From: Microcyclospora pomicola
Taxonomy: Eukaryota > Ascomycota > Dothideomycetes > Capnodiales
Direction: 5' to 3'
Length of the DNA: 64,000 nt
Assembly: GCA_002786065.1 (NCBI GenBank)
Contig: NHNY01000013.1
Location: 62,001-126,000 of the forward strand
The notes beneath the pieces were generated by a model. The model saw only the letters and a program-made list of their open reading frames with translations. It was not told the origin of the DNA and did not search any database. Of the stretch, positions 22,801 through 34,240 are shown in pieces. The position numbers and the translations under genes were made by a program. Numbering within the stretch: position 1 is the first letter of the stretch; each line of letters begins with the position of its first letter.

Positions 22801-23216
22801 ACATTAGTCAGTACTGATGATCTAGGATCAAGAAGATGATTTCTCGACTTGCCTCCTGTTGTGTTGTTCGTTCCAAAGCCAGTGGCCGCAGCAGTGTTGC
22901 CAAATCCGCTTCCACCAAATCCGCCGGTCGTAGTTGTGTTGTTGTTGTTGGAACTTCCAAAAAGACCGCCGCTCGAGGATGTCGCTGGAGCACCAAAACC
23001 GCCTGTAGATTTAGCACCTGACGTGACATTGGTGGTGTTGCTGGCAGTGGACCTACCAAAACCGCCACCACCTGATGTTGCAGTGTTGCCGCCAAACAAT
23101 GACGCACCGCTTGAAGCATTGTTGTTATTGTTGGTGCCAAATCCACCGAAACCTCCTCCGGTGTTCGAGGATCCGAACCCAGTGGAGTTGTTGTTGCCAA
23201 AACCGCCGAACGACAT
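16880..23216 (-). CDS. NUP145: nucleoporin Nup145 (Nup98-Nup96 precursor)
   Basis: Coding exons read on the minus strand: 23216-22853, 22792-19143 and 18907-16880, giving 2013 residues. Introns are 22852-22793 (GC-AG, 60 nt, no stop) and 19142-18908 (GT-AG, 235 nt). Residues 1 to about 700 are FG/GLFG repeats with poly-Asn. A GLEBS-like segment (SFEELRTQDYLQGRR, around residue 240) should bind Gle2/Rae1. The autoproteolytic domain (about 905-1065) ends in HFTTYG. By homology it cleaves between Phe1057 and Thr1058, releasing Nup98/Nup145N (GLFG transport barrier) and Nup96/Nup145C (Y-complex scaffold, 956 residues). The Nup96 part starts after an acidic linker and has the typical FHDTMKPSF element. 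The second junction is in phase 0 and restores AKAFE-YPYAKKS. The two large frames could be misread as two genes, but they form one. Confidence 0.95.
21846..21875. repeat. (GTT)10 microsatellite in NUP145
   Basis: Ten uninterrupted GTT units on the plus strand encode a run of ten Asn codons in the FG-repeat domain of NUP145. Shorter GTT runs are scattered through 21.2-23.1 kb. The length probably varies between strains. Confidence 0.9.
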
Positions 23217-24252
23217 GCTGGGCTATCGAGGCACTTGAATTACAGTCGGCGGATAGGCGTACCGGTGCGCTGAAGAGATGGTCGACGTGGGCAGCAAGTC
23301 AAACAGCGATGCTGTAGGCTATCGGGAAGGTCGTAGAGCTTCTGAATAATGATTTTCTTAGCTGCGGTTCGCACGTCGCGTAAGAAAACGCCTCGAATGA
23401 TTTGTGCGAGTTGTGCAGGTATCGACAGGACAACTTGCTCAGAACACTGCTCGAATACCAAGTTCAAAGCACGCTCGTCGCTATGTCTGTGAAACTGATG
23501 TCGTTGATCGATGGGGAGCTGGACGATGTTCTCACCAAGAATGACCGGCCACGCGCCGTGGAGCTTCTGAAGACGAACTCACGCGCATGCAAGATGCCAG
23601 TCGATTTTGACGTGTAGAAACGCCTCAATCATCGACTGTGCGGAGATCGAGGATAGAAGCAAAGGAGAGACACGAGAAAGAAAGGTTGCGATTGTGTGTG
23701 GGAAAGGCGTAGTAGTGATAATTTGTATGGGCGACGTCGAGGAGGAGTGAGCTGCGTTGGCCAATCATAGCGCATCACAGCTTCAAGGCAGCAATAAGGC
23801 AGCAACAGGCATCAGTAGGCAGTATACACGCTCTGGACTACAATCGACTCTCGATTGCTTCACACTATGACAACCAATTTTGGATGATGTATCATCTATA
23901 ATTGCCTGTCTCTGTTTCCTCAAGTCTCCATACGTGATAGTTGCTGCGACCAGGGATTCATGTTTTTAAGTGTCTCAAACAATACTCGAACTTGAAGATG
24001 AGTAACAGCAGGTACCCGGAAACACAGAGACATTGCCAGGAGAAGACCAGTTTGGCTGGCACCACAACGATCTTGGGTAATGGTAGAGATGATGCTGCTC
24101 AACCCAGGTATTTACTTCCAAAATCAATCATACAGCAATAGTCGTTTGATCATTACAGAACTCTGGTCGCTGCAATCACATACCCGGCGCCAACATCATC
24201 CATCATGATCTTCCCCGTGTGCCGCACCAAAAAGACAACCATAGACTAGACC
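23217..24252. other. NUP145 upstream region
   Basis: About 1 kb between the NUP145 start and the 3' end of the DUF1295 gene on the same strand. It should contain the NUP145 promoter and leader and the DUF1295 3' end. Short frames here look non-coding. Confidence 0.4.
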
Positions 24253-25296
24253 TTAGAACTTGGGAATGAACATGGGCGTGTTCTTCTTCCATTCTTGGTA
24301 GTCCTTACGATCCCCATAGCGCTTGTCGTACTTGCTCTCACTCATCGGCACACCCGAGACCTAGATTCGTTATCAGCAAGTATTCATGAGATATCCTGGA
24401 CCGGAGGAAAAACATACCTTCAACAACAGGAATGTCACGAAAGCTGGGCTGACAGCAGCCATCGCCAATGCGCCAAGTCTGGCCACGGCATTGCCACTGA
24501 AACCCATGCCACTTTGACCCACGTTGCTCAGCATCACACCACCTGCGGCGGTTGCGATGCCTGTCCACAATGTGCTCTCTCCAAAATAGTTGGGATGTCT
24601 GCTCTTGCTCCATAGGCCACGAGTGAGGAAGTCCTCATTGTGACGTTTCTCCTTCTTCTCCTTCATCCACTGGCTCTTCTCCCGGTCTGCCAAAGCCTCA
24701 AAGCTGATGCCCCCGACGAAGAGAGATAGACCAATGATGTCCGTCAGCGTTACCAATGGTAAGGCGGCGAGAGTCGTTGCGGGAATACTGTTGATAGCGA
24801 GGACGGGCATGAGACAAAGCGATACCCAGGTAGCTTGCGCAGCGAACGCGCCAAAGAACTTTGGTGGGGAACCACGAATGCTTTCAAATCGCGAGTCTTT
24901 GCCATCCTCTGCAGTGATTCTCGCGAAGAGGAAGCTCCCCAGTCGCGCTGCCCATATAGTCACGGCGGCGCTCAGCACGACCTGCCTCCAGTTCCAAGCG
25001 CTCACTCCTCCTTTGCTGGTCAAGCTCGCGATGAGACTGGGCCATGCGGGAGCTGTCGCCGACGTTGATGCTGCATATCGTGCACGGAGCGTCGGAAGGT
25101 AAAGTGACAATGCTGTGCAGGATATATATGTCAACGAGCCCGAGAGGTCGTAAAATCGTTCCGTTTGAGCTAGGATCGACGGAATTGCAACAGCAGCTTG
25201 GATGCCATATGCCAACCCGATAGAGGGAATGAGGGTACGAAGGAAAGGATTGCGGAAATTGGTACTGTTCAGAAGGGCGTGAAGGATAGAAGACAT
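24253..25296 (-). CDS. DUF1295 / steroid 5-alpha-reductase-like membrane protein
   Basis: Exons on the minus strand: 25296-24418 and 24360-24253, with a 57-nt GT-AG intron (24417-24361) in phase 0; 328 residues. I chose the ATG at 25296 (MSSILHALLNSTNF), because the 51 codons open upstream are not protein-like. Several hydrophobic segments are visible. The signature LWSKSRHPNYFGE marks the DUF1295 branch of the 5-alpha-reductase/isoprenylcysteine methyltransferase fold. The second exon gives the expected tail (SESKYDKRYGDRKDYQEW...IPKF), which supports the splice. The fold suggests an NADPH-linked reductase acting on a lipid in an internal membrane; the substrate is unknown. It is divergent from the DUF1992 gene, with 468 bp between starts. 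Confidence 0.92.
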
Positions 25297-25764
25297 TGTG
25301 AATGAATGGGTCTGGAGCACGGCGTAAGAAGTTGACATAAAGCTTACCCTACATCTATGTACTCTTCTTATACATGTGCACGGCGACTGTTGATGTTGTA
25401 GCAAAAATAATGGTGAGGTCATAGGACAGGCCTGCGAACGCCGGTCCACGGCCGACGGGCATTGGATTGACCCGAATTCAGCTCACAATGCTTTGATAGA
25501 TCCACATCCACTCAACCCTGATTCGAAGAGTCGGGATAGGTAGCATTAATGCTTGAAGTACATGATGCTGTGCTCCAGCAAGATCATTCAATGACTTATA
25601 GCTGCTCAGATAAGTTGTAGAGTGATGTGGTCCAAAACGTGCACATGATTGCGGACATGCCGCAGAAGCCCGTCGCATGAAGTCATCTATTCTAGCTCGC
25701 TCTGTCTCATGTACACCACCCTATTTGCTCTCCTGCTATTCAATCATCAACCATCGAGATCTGG
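25297..25764. promoter_or_regulatory. divergent promoter region (DUF1295 / DUF1992)
   Basis: A 468-bp interval between two start codons pointing away from each other. It must hold the promoters of both genes. No recognisable factor site was found. Confidence 0.4.
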
Positions 25765-27502
25765 ATGCACGGCCTGCAGAATTCCAACTTCACAATCTGC
25801 GCTCGCTGTATGCGTGCCAGAGCGTCAGATCTGACACCGTGGAAACGATCTTTGTCACGAGGTTTTAGACGAGAAACTCGTTCTTATAGCTCAGATCCTG
25901 CAGCCGACAGAGCGTCTGCCCAAGATGCCGCGCAAGCCAGAGCTTCCAAGGATGGGGAAGATGATCAAGGTGCCATGTCACGACGTTTGGCGGCGATGAG
26001 CGAAGAGTCCTTGGAGAGTGGCGGATCTAGCGCCCGAAAGGCTGTTCAAGAAGCTGGGTTCAGTGATGATCTCAAACGTCAACTTGAAGAACGCATTGCC
26101 AGCGCTTCATTCCGGCGCGAGAATGCTGGTGCCTTTGCACAAGCAAACCTGTCTAATGCGGCAGGGAAGGGTACAAGAGACATCGCTGGTGCCGCGGCTT
26201 GGACTGGCGAAGAGAGTGTCGAAGATGCAACCTTGCGGATGCTCACTGATGCTCATAAGCCAATTCGAACTCCAGCAAAGATCCCAGGAATCCGCGCTCC
26301 AGCACGCGTTGACACTGGACGCTCAAATGTCAAGACTGGCAGTGGCGCTCGGATTGCATCTGCACGAGACAAGACTTCAGTTTACGCCTATCTGAAAGAC
26401 CCGAACATGACGGAGGAGGAACGAGAAAAGTACCGACAGGAGCTCAAAGCGCGATTCCTACCAGCAGCGCGAGCTACGCCTGCAACTATTCGAGGCCTGG
26501 CTTCGCTCGCTAATGAACGTATTGAGGATGCGATCGCGCGAGGACAATTCAAGAATCTTCCGCGCGGCAAAGTGATCGAGCGCGACTATACAGCGTCGTC
26601 GCCATTCATCAACACAACAGAGTACTTCATGAACAAGATCATTCAGAAACAGGAGATTGTACCACCATGGATAGAAGCGCAGCAGGAGGTGGTGTCTCTG
26701 ATCACAAAGTTCCGCGGCCGGCTACGTATGTTTTAAGATTTAATATCAGAACGATTCACTGACACTCCAGCTAGGCAATGATTGGAAGCGACATGTTGCC
26801 AGAACAATTTCCAGCAGAGGCGGCACTTTGGAGCAGCAAATGCATCTGGCTGATGAATACGCCTTTGCCGAGGGCCTGACCAATCCCGTCAAGAGGAAAG
26901 CGGAAGAGTTCAATACGGTCAACGACGATGGCCAGCTTTCCCAGATCACGCTGACGGGTGAAATGAAGCCATCGCCGGATAATGCCTCCCCAGGCGACGC
27001 GGAGATCGAGGTCGTCGAGCAAGTGGTCAACGACGATGGTAGCTTAGGTCCGCCCGAGCAACACATTAAAGTCACGATGGACTCAAACACAAGTGTTCCA
27101 ATTGATGCAGAGCAAAATCAACGACGGCCCACGGTGCACAGCTTTCGGGACACAGTATGGGAAAACAGCGAGCGTTCATATTTGAAGGCAGCTGTCGATC
27201 ACATCAACTCGAAGACCCGGTCGTACAACTTGATGGCCCCTGATCTAGCTAAGAAGCCGTACTTCTCCCTGGAACGCGAGCTGAACTACTGCTATGCAGA
27301 AGTTGCGCCACAAGTCGCCGGCGCCATTCGAGAACGTGCTCTAGCTCCCAAAATCAAGAACGTGGAGGTCATCGGCCATAAGCCTGGTGGCGTCCTGGAA
27401 AAGTTCTCTATGGATCGTGCGACACAAGTATATGACGAACGAAATCCCCAATACGGTTTCAAGGAATTCTGGAGAGACCTTTTCTCGCAAAAATCGTCTT
27501 AG
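25765..27502 (+). CDS. DUF1992 (DNAJC28-like) mitochondrial protein
   Basis: Exons 25765-26725 and 26775-27502, with a 49-nt GT-AG intron in phase 1; 562 residues. The N-terminus is rich in Arg, Ser and Ala without acidic residues and ends in a RSYSS-type site, typical of a mitochondrial presequence. The DUF1992 core reads LANERIEDAIARGQFKNLPRGK, with the usual 'ED-AI-ARG-F-NL-GKG' pattern, followed by NTTEYFMNKIIQKQEIVPPWIE. Splicing restores RGRLRNDWKRHVART, as in relatives. Family members are linked to the human J-protein DNAJC28, but no J domain is visible here. The C-terminal exon adds a conserved-looking region ending in YGFKEFWRDLF. The exact role is unknown. Confidence 0.9.
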
Positions 27503-27597
27503 CAAAATTCATTATGCAATCTACGTACTGTATGAATATCGGCCGTCATGCTTGAATACGAGGCGCTCGAGAAAGATCGTATACGAATGGAGTGATG

Positions 27598-28261
27598 TCA
27601 GCTGCACTCTCTGTACCTGCCTGACACATGCACCAAAAGTTCATCCGTTTCGTATCGGGTCCCAAAAGTAGCTCGTCTTTCTGACAGTCGGAATGTCTGC
27701 CCACCGGTCAGCATTACTAAGTCAACATAGATCAACTGTATTATGGCGAGAGCGCTACCAGCTATTATTTCTTCTGGATTGACACGAATATTCTCACCAG
27801 TCTTCTTCTGCTGAATCTGGAGCTGGATTTCGATGTAACGGCATACGTGCCACATCATCCACCGGATGATCCAATTCTCGACGTTGTAGGAGTCCTTATA
27901 GTGGCCAAGATCATAAATCTTCCTCGTCTCTGGCCGAGACAAAGCGTAGATGCGCAATATCTCGCGATGCTTGGTGGTCTCGTTGGCAAGGGCAGGATTA
28001 TAAGGAGTCAAGAGAGGTGTTCTGCCCTTCGCAAAAGCCTCATGTTCGGCTTCCATCCGTCGACATCCCATCAGTACCTCGTCCTGCAAATTGACGATCA
28101 GGATCGCTGTATCGGGCGATGCTTGGGTGGCGGGCAAAGAAGCTCACCCTCATCATGTCGTACAGTTCTTCGTCGCGCCTATTCCCTGGCACTAAGTTTA
28201 GGCGACGGAACAACTTTTGCTTCGACTCGCTCTTCGCCAGTGCGGCTACTAAAGGGGCCAT
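27598..28261 (-). CDS. small hypothetical protein, two exons
   Basis: Likely exons on the minus strand: 28261-28148 and 28083-27598, with a 64-nt GT-AG intron (donor GTGAGC, acceptor TTTGCAG) in phase 0; 199 residues. Amphipathic helices are visible (RRDEELYDMMR-DEVLMGCRRMEAEHEAF) and a hydrophobic stretch near the C-terminus (AGSALAIIQLIYVDLVML). The arrangement of helices followed by hydrophobic segments faintly recalls fungal DUF6594 proteins, but this one is shorter and I do not assign it. The last about 40 residues look less protein-like, so a further intron or decay at the 3' end is possible. It is convergent with the DUF1992 gene, with only 95 bp between stop codons. Confidence 0.45.
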
Positions 28262-30804
28262 GACTGAAGTCCTACGGTCTGTGGTGGGACCACTCGCCAG
28301 GAAATCAGGAGCACTTGGCGCGATGTGATATGCGGTACGAAATCAAGAAGAAGTCGCTTCATCTCGAGGTGGGGCCATAAGTGGCCATGTATGCACGGTG
28401 TGATGGTACGCCAAAGAATATGCCGATAGGGCTGTCAGCCTGCCACATTCGAGAGTCAGCATGCAGCCACTTCGTCTGTCCAGCGCTGTCAAGCTCCCTC
28501 CAGTGAGATGTCGGACCGGCACACCACTTTACATCTTGCTCGGCACTGTGGAATTACCGACGAGGAGGATCGAGGTGCAACCACATGCATATCGTGGCCA
28601 TGTGTTTGCGTCTTGCTGTGCTGAACTACGTTCTCGACTGGCATAGAATGTACCAACCATGGAGGAAACAGACAACGATCCAGGGTTCGACACTTTATCA
28701 ACATGTAGATTGCGATAACTTCTATGCAATACGGCTCAAGATATATGCCATGAGATTCGACGAGGTGAGTACCGAGTAAGACTGTTCAAGACGTGCTACC
28801 GATCACCATACATGATCCGAAGAGCCGGGCCGATATACCTCAAGTCACACGGCCCAGGTCATGATGCTAGTGCCTAGATGTCATGACTTCTATGCTCGGA
28901 GAATCCAGGAATAAGACTTCCAGTGAACGAATTGCAAGGTTTATTCCTACAGGATAATGCCGACGTTATCCAGGTTGTAGCCATTCTATTGACGAAGAGC
29001 GGAATCTAATCTACCGGGGTCAGGCGTTCAAAATACAACACTGCATCGGGCATCTACGGAGACTGATCGATCACGACTTCATATGATGGCTACGAGCGGC
29101 TTATGCAGCAGGACTTCTCCATTCGCGTACGGACGGGGCCCCCGCAGCTTCCAACACATCCACATGTTGAATGACGAATGACCAGAGAGTTCCCAGAAAT
29201 CTGGCGTTCTCACCGCATACACAACAGAGTACTTTGCTTTTCTTCCCTTCCGATGCAACTCGTTTGGGATTGGGGTGGCCAGACTGGATGACATCTGCAT
29301 GTGACGAACTTCAAAAAGTGCATGGTACAGAGCTAAGCGAATGCACTGATCAAACACGCATCCTTGTCTGAGGACCTCGGGCAGCTTATCGACCACGATT
29401 ACATGCTAAGAATACTCTGGGAGAGACTGAATGTCGGCCTGATGTTCGCACAGGTGATGTCACTGCCTGCTCGGCTACGGCGCCGAGAGTACTGATGGTC
29501 GAAGCCGAGCCGAGAACTCGGCTTCCAACACTCCGCATGCCGTCTGATGTACAAGTACACGTCTCGTGTCTCAGGTCTGACCCCACGCTTGGGTCTCGAA
29601 GTACCCGACGACCAGCGTCGACTTTCGCGAAGCTACCCAAACGCTGCCTGGCCAGTTCAGAATCATGCTGCGTGCAAGGAATGATGCTCGGGTCTCGCAC
29701 AGCCTTTCCCTGACCTTCGAGACTTGGAAAAAACTTGGTTTTCAAGGGGAGGGACCAATATCAATGACTGCTGCTGTTCGATGGTACATGCGGAAATGTC
29801 CGGTGGACTTATACCTTCCTAATGTGGACCCAAACGGATTCATTCTGCGAGCCCTATCGGACCTCAATCCGAAACGTGTAACTGCACGAGCAATGTTTGG
29901 CAAGCAAGACCTTACAAAGATGCTTACGCGCCCCCGGCGCCATAAGACGACCTCATCAGATTGCTCCAACTCACACCATTACATCAATCAAAGCTCCGAG
30001 ACTTGATGAGGCGTAGGTGGCATGAGGGTTTTTTTGACTTCTTCTCAAGCCTCATGGATCCATGTCAGTTCAGATACTGGTAATTGAACAGCATTGTATC
30101 ACAGTATACCAAGCCAGGGCATCACTAGATTGTCGGCCCACTCTTTTGAGGCCGTATGGCGAGCACTATGTGCATATATGCTGTGAGAATGACTATCAGA
30201 TGTTGGCCAGAGGTACGCTTCCATTAGGCCACGACCATATATCGCGATCTCGGGCCATCACTCTTCTACAAGCCATGGATGGTCTCCAGGGACGTTTCGT
30301 CATTCAAGTTGAGTGGGTGATCATAGCGTGATTCTAAAAATGTAACGTGATGCGAGTGGAGCTGCCAAACCATTGTGAATGGCGTGCTCATCGAAGTCAA
30401 TCTTTGATTACTCTTATCTGTCACAACATATCACACGATTTCACTCACCATCAACTGTTATATGTGCTAAGGAGAAAGTACTTGATCGTGCTATGACAGA
30501 TTCAGATTAAGACGGTGAGGTCGAGACTTCGGCAAGTGTTCCTACCTAAACAATTTACAACGCATCTGTTAGTCTTGAGCGCAGAAGGTGTAATCACTGA
30601 CGCGATGGCAATCACGGCACAAGCATACAGCTTGCGTCCACAGATGTATCACGAGCCCTTCTGACTTTCTCGACCACATAGCAGCATAAGATAGGTAACT
30701 TAAATTTGTTGTATGACTGTGCAGATATCTACCACCATACCATTGCAGGGGAACCTGAAGCCCCACGAGGTTCCTATTTCACTCACTTCATACCTCTTCA
30801 GAAT
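28262..30804. other. gene-poor region with decayed coding-like pieces
   Basis: About 2.5 kb without an assignable gene. Coding-like pieces include a plus-strand frame around 29338-29490 (SLSEDLGQLIDHDYMLRIL), a shorter related frame around 29023-29085 (LRRLIDHDF), a minus-strand frame 29079-29396, and a plus-strand frame around 29720-30006 (LYLPNVDPNGFILRALSDL). They do not join into one gene that I can follow. They look like remains of a duplicated, decaying gene. Confidence 0.35.
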
Positions 30805-33171
30805 ATGGACGGCCTGCCTGCGTTCTGTCCCTCCTCAGATCTTTTCCGCAACACAAGCGCACGAGGAGCCATCTTACCTGTGGAACAGTTTTATCACGAC
30901 CCGGCGATAGATTGCCTCCCAAAAAGCGCAACACTCTCTCCACAACGTCTACAAGCAGAGTGTGACAGCTCGCCGGATGGGAGGCGACTGGGAACAGTCG
31001 CTGAAGATGACAGCGTCGGTGTCATGACAACAGATACTCTGTTCGCTACGTCCTCACACTTGAATCGAAGCGCAGACACAAGAGAACAGGGGAGCTCACT
31101 CTTGGACGGCGGAGAATCTGACAACGGACAACATCCATGGGCGAGCAATGTCAAATGTGTAAATCAAATGCTCGCCCCTCGTTACCGGTCGAGCGAAGAG
31201 AATCCAAAATCGCCACCGCGAGCAGCTATGCCGCCTTTCGCGCCCCCAGAACGCATGAAAACGCCGACTGGCGTCCCACGATGGCCTGGCGATCCATCAT
31301 CGGCCCAAGAGATTATGTTATCAGAAAGGACTGCAACAAACGGCACGATTTCTCGCTCAGGTCAAGCAGATAGAAAAGCTGGTAATGGCGCTGATCATGC
31401 ATTTCTCACAGGCTCATACCGTCCTGCTGGTTCCAGGAGTGTTTGGAGATCACCCGTCAGTGGGCATTCGACTCAAAGATTCGTGAACCTAGACGATCAC
31501 CCTTACATCTCAAGACTTGATGATCAAGTCCAGTCCCGTGTTTGTGATGAAGCGGACCATGCAATGCGTATTCAGGACCCGGACGATGGTCCACGCCTTC
31601 ACAGAGCGACCTGGCTCCATCGGTACCTGACGAACAAGTGGAAGATAGGCGCCATCCCACAGATCATGCCGGAAATGTCGGCAGGGCCAGTTGAGGTCGG
31701 TCGAGACCGGGCGTTGAGCCCTTCACAAGCGGCACTGCAAGCGTTCGCTAGCAATGCAATCCCAGTACACACTCCGCGACCAGTACCACGTATAGCACGT
31801 CTTCCGAAGAACCGCATCGCCTCGCCGCAATTCTCTGAGGTATCAAGTGATTCGATCGATGCTTATACAATATGTACCGACGATCTCATCCGCCGGTTTC
31901 CAGATGTACCTTCGGCATCATTCGAAGAACGTCAAGGCCGTACAGTTCATCGTGAGGATCTCGGCGACAGAAGGCGTGGAACCTCACGACGCTACAGTGC
32001 CGAAGTCTCTGTGAGATGTGAGCCTCGCTCACCAATAATCGTCAACAACACACGATTAGCTCCGAGGCTTGCAGGTAGAAGCACGAGCCTGCCGAAAATC
32101 AACGCGTTGGAGCCACCAATTGAGACCACGAGGCAGCGAACAACAGCGCACCTCACTCGACAAGCCAGTGTCGCTTCGTTGGACGCAAGTGCTAATGAGG
32201 CCAGCGCTGCTCCAATGAGGTGTAACCCATCTCAAGCACGTTCGAGCGCTGCAGCAGCTCGGGCCTGGCTCGACTCAGGGAAATGTGTACTTGGAGATAT
32301 AACGACCTGGCTAGGACAATCTCATATCCGGCGGCACAACTCTGTGTCATCAAGCGAGCGCATTTAGTGTTTGCGACCTCAACAACATAACGATCGTCAC
32401 CTGGAGCGTACTGCCTTCAAGACCGCCAGAATCTCTCCGATGCAACCGGAAGCGAATTCACACGCAAGCCAGAGAAGGGCAAAGCTGTGCACTGGAGTGG
32501 TATCATTCGGGCGTATGAAAACACCTCTCGCTTTAGCTCAAGGGATCGTAGTCACCCCAAGCCTCAGCCGGAGGACGAGTAACTCTGTCCAGGAGAGGAG
32601 CGCAGACAACCCCATATATCCATCTCACAATCTGGTGGGGTTCGTCCATCAAGCTGGAAGATCGAGACAAGTTCCTGGCAATCGTCAGACAAGTACGAAT
32701 CGGAGCAATGAACACGCCATCTTCACTATTCCCTCGACGTTCGTTCCAGTCACCGTGACATCTGCCGGATTGTCACGCGCCCTAGACGTCTGCAAGCATG
32801 GTCGACCTCGTGCGCTCGCATCGGCGCCTCCTGCAGCAATCAATTTTGACGGCCCCAGTCCTTCCGCAGTCTCCAGTCAGCACGATAGAAGCCCACGTCA
32901 GGCAAAGTCAGGTTCGCTGGCCCAGCAAGGGATCTTGAGAGGCTTGACATGGCGCACGCGGATGTCCCGAGTCAAGTGCTGGAGGTGCGAGATGGAGAGC
33001 ACCGGGCGCAAGGGACTGGGCATGGCGAAGGAAGTGCTGACTTGGACATGCTTCTGTCGGTATAAGGGCTATGATCTGGAGAGTGACAGTGAGACCGAGC
33101 GAGAGCTGGAGATGCATCGTAGGCAGGAGGCAGAGCGCCAGGCAAGACACGAACGCGATCCTGCTAATTAA
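30805..33171 (+). CDS. hypothetical protein with C-terminal putative zinc ribbon; in-frame stop
   Basis: One reading frame runs from the ATG at 30805 (MDGLPAFCPSSDLF) to 33171, broken by a single TAG at 32365-32367. The first part (about 520 residues) is low-complexity Ser/Arg/Pro sequence with the conserved-looking patch MKTPTGVPRWPGD. The last part has VKCWRCEMESTGRKG...WTCFC, a Cx2C-x20-CxC arrangement that could bind zinc, then a charged tail. Because the frame stays open for over 260 codons past the TAG, I treat both parts as one gene. A GT-AG interval 32344-32421 (78 nt, phase 0) would remove the TAG without changing frame, but its donor GTGTCA is weak. Alternatives are a nonsense mutation or two products. 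The function is unknown. Confidence 0.55.
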
Positions 33172-33453
33172 AGCTATCTTTCGACCTACCAATTCTCTGA
33201 GAAATGCGTTCAAGCAGAGTTGTTCCATATCGTCCGATTGAGACTCCTGATGTAGACTGTGAACGATGTGGCATCTTCTGTGTTGTCTGGGGAGAGAGGT
33301 TCTTGAAAGTGGTAAACAGAAGAATTTCCCAACCACTATAATATCGTAAAGAGCTTCCTGAAACGCCTGTGAATGCCGCTTGCCTGTATCTGGAGTGTCC
33401 CATGCCGTAGTGTACAAAGTATCGATGGAATCCATATATCGCACAACTTTCGT

Positions 33454-33900
33454 TCACTTTTTCCGCTTGTGAGGTCCGATCATCTGTGGATAGAAGCGTC
33501 CCAGATGATAATTGATATTGCTCTTCTTGTTCGCGGCAGGTTTCTATCCCATCGCACATTAGCTTCACAAATCTCCGAGACGGCTTCGATCTGTTCGCGT
33601 ACCTTTGCATCCATACATGCCCGTAGACTTTGCTCCAGCGCTGCGCACCCTTGCGCGCTATATCCTTGTGATGCCCAGCATCCTATTCCTTCCGTCAGCA
33701 TATATTTATCGAAGCCTCGTGGTATCATCCAATGCGCGAAGAGGTGCCGTACCCAATACTGAAGACATCACGCCGATGCATGGATTTGTCTCAACCGTGT
33801 CCGGCCGTCGGACTCGTAGTTTGGGGAGAGGGGGGAGTTTGGGAGTTGGTGTGATGGCAGTGCGAGCCAGCGCTTGCGGATTCGTTTTGCCCACGACCAT
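33454..33900 (-). CDS. MRP10: mitochondrial small-subunit ribosomal protein Mrp10 (mS37)
   Basis: Three exons on the minus strand: 33900-33753, 33682-33603 and 33543-33454; 105 residues. Introns are 70 and 59 nt, both GT-AG, in phase 1 and phase 0. The protein has a twin CX9C motif (Cys41-Cys51 and Cys62-Cys72): NPCIGVMSSVLGCWASQGYS, then GCAALEQSLRACMD. This is the hallmark of Mrp10, which is oxidised by Mia40 during import and joins the mitochondrial small ribosomal subunit. The start MVVGKTNPQALART and the C-terminal INYHLGRFYPQM are also family-typical. No exon is longer than 50 codons, so the gene is easily overlooked. It is divergent from the Ser-rich KEN-box gene, with 340 bp between starts. 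Confidence 0.95.
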
Positions 33901-34240
33901 GGCTGGTAATGACTGTGAAAAAGTCCTGCGGATTGGCAACGACCGAGAACCCCAAAGTAATGATAATTGCGATGCTGCTACTAATGGTATCGATGGAGTG
34001 CAGCGAATATTTGAGCCGAGGTTTACCCGATGTGTTTACATCGCGATGATGCGCCCGCCAAAACACGCGACCAGAATTCCACACTCTCTTTGCGAACAGA
34101 CGCCCACTCATCTTCTTTAACTTCTTCGTCTCAAGAGTATGGTCGCTTGACCGACATACATAGTTGTGCACAACAATGAACACTTAGTATTGCTAATGAT
34201 TGACCATTCTTCGATCAACTTTACCGTGCCGTCATACGCC
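33901..34240. promoter_or_regulatory. divergent promoter region (MRP10 / KEN-box protein gene)
   Basis: 340 bp between two divergent start codons. It must serve both genes. No specific site was recognised. Confidence 0.4.
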
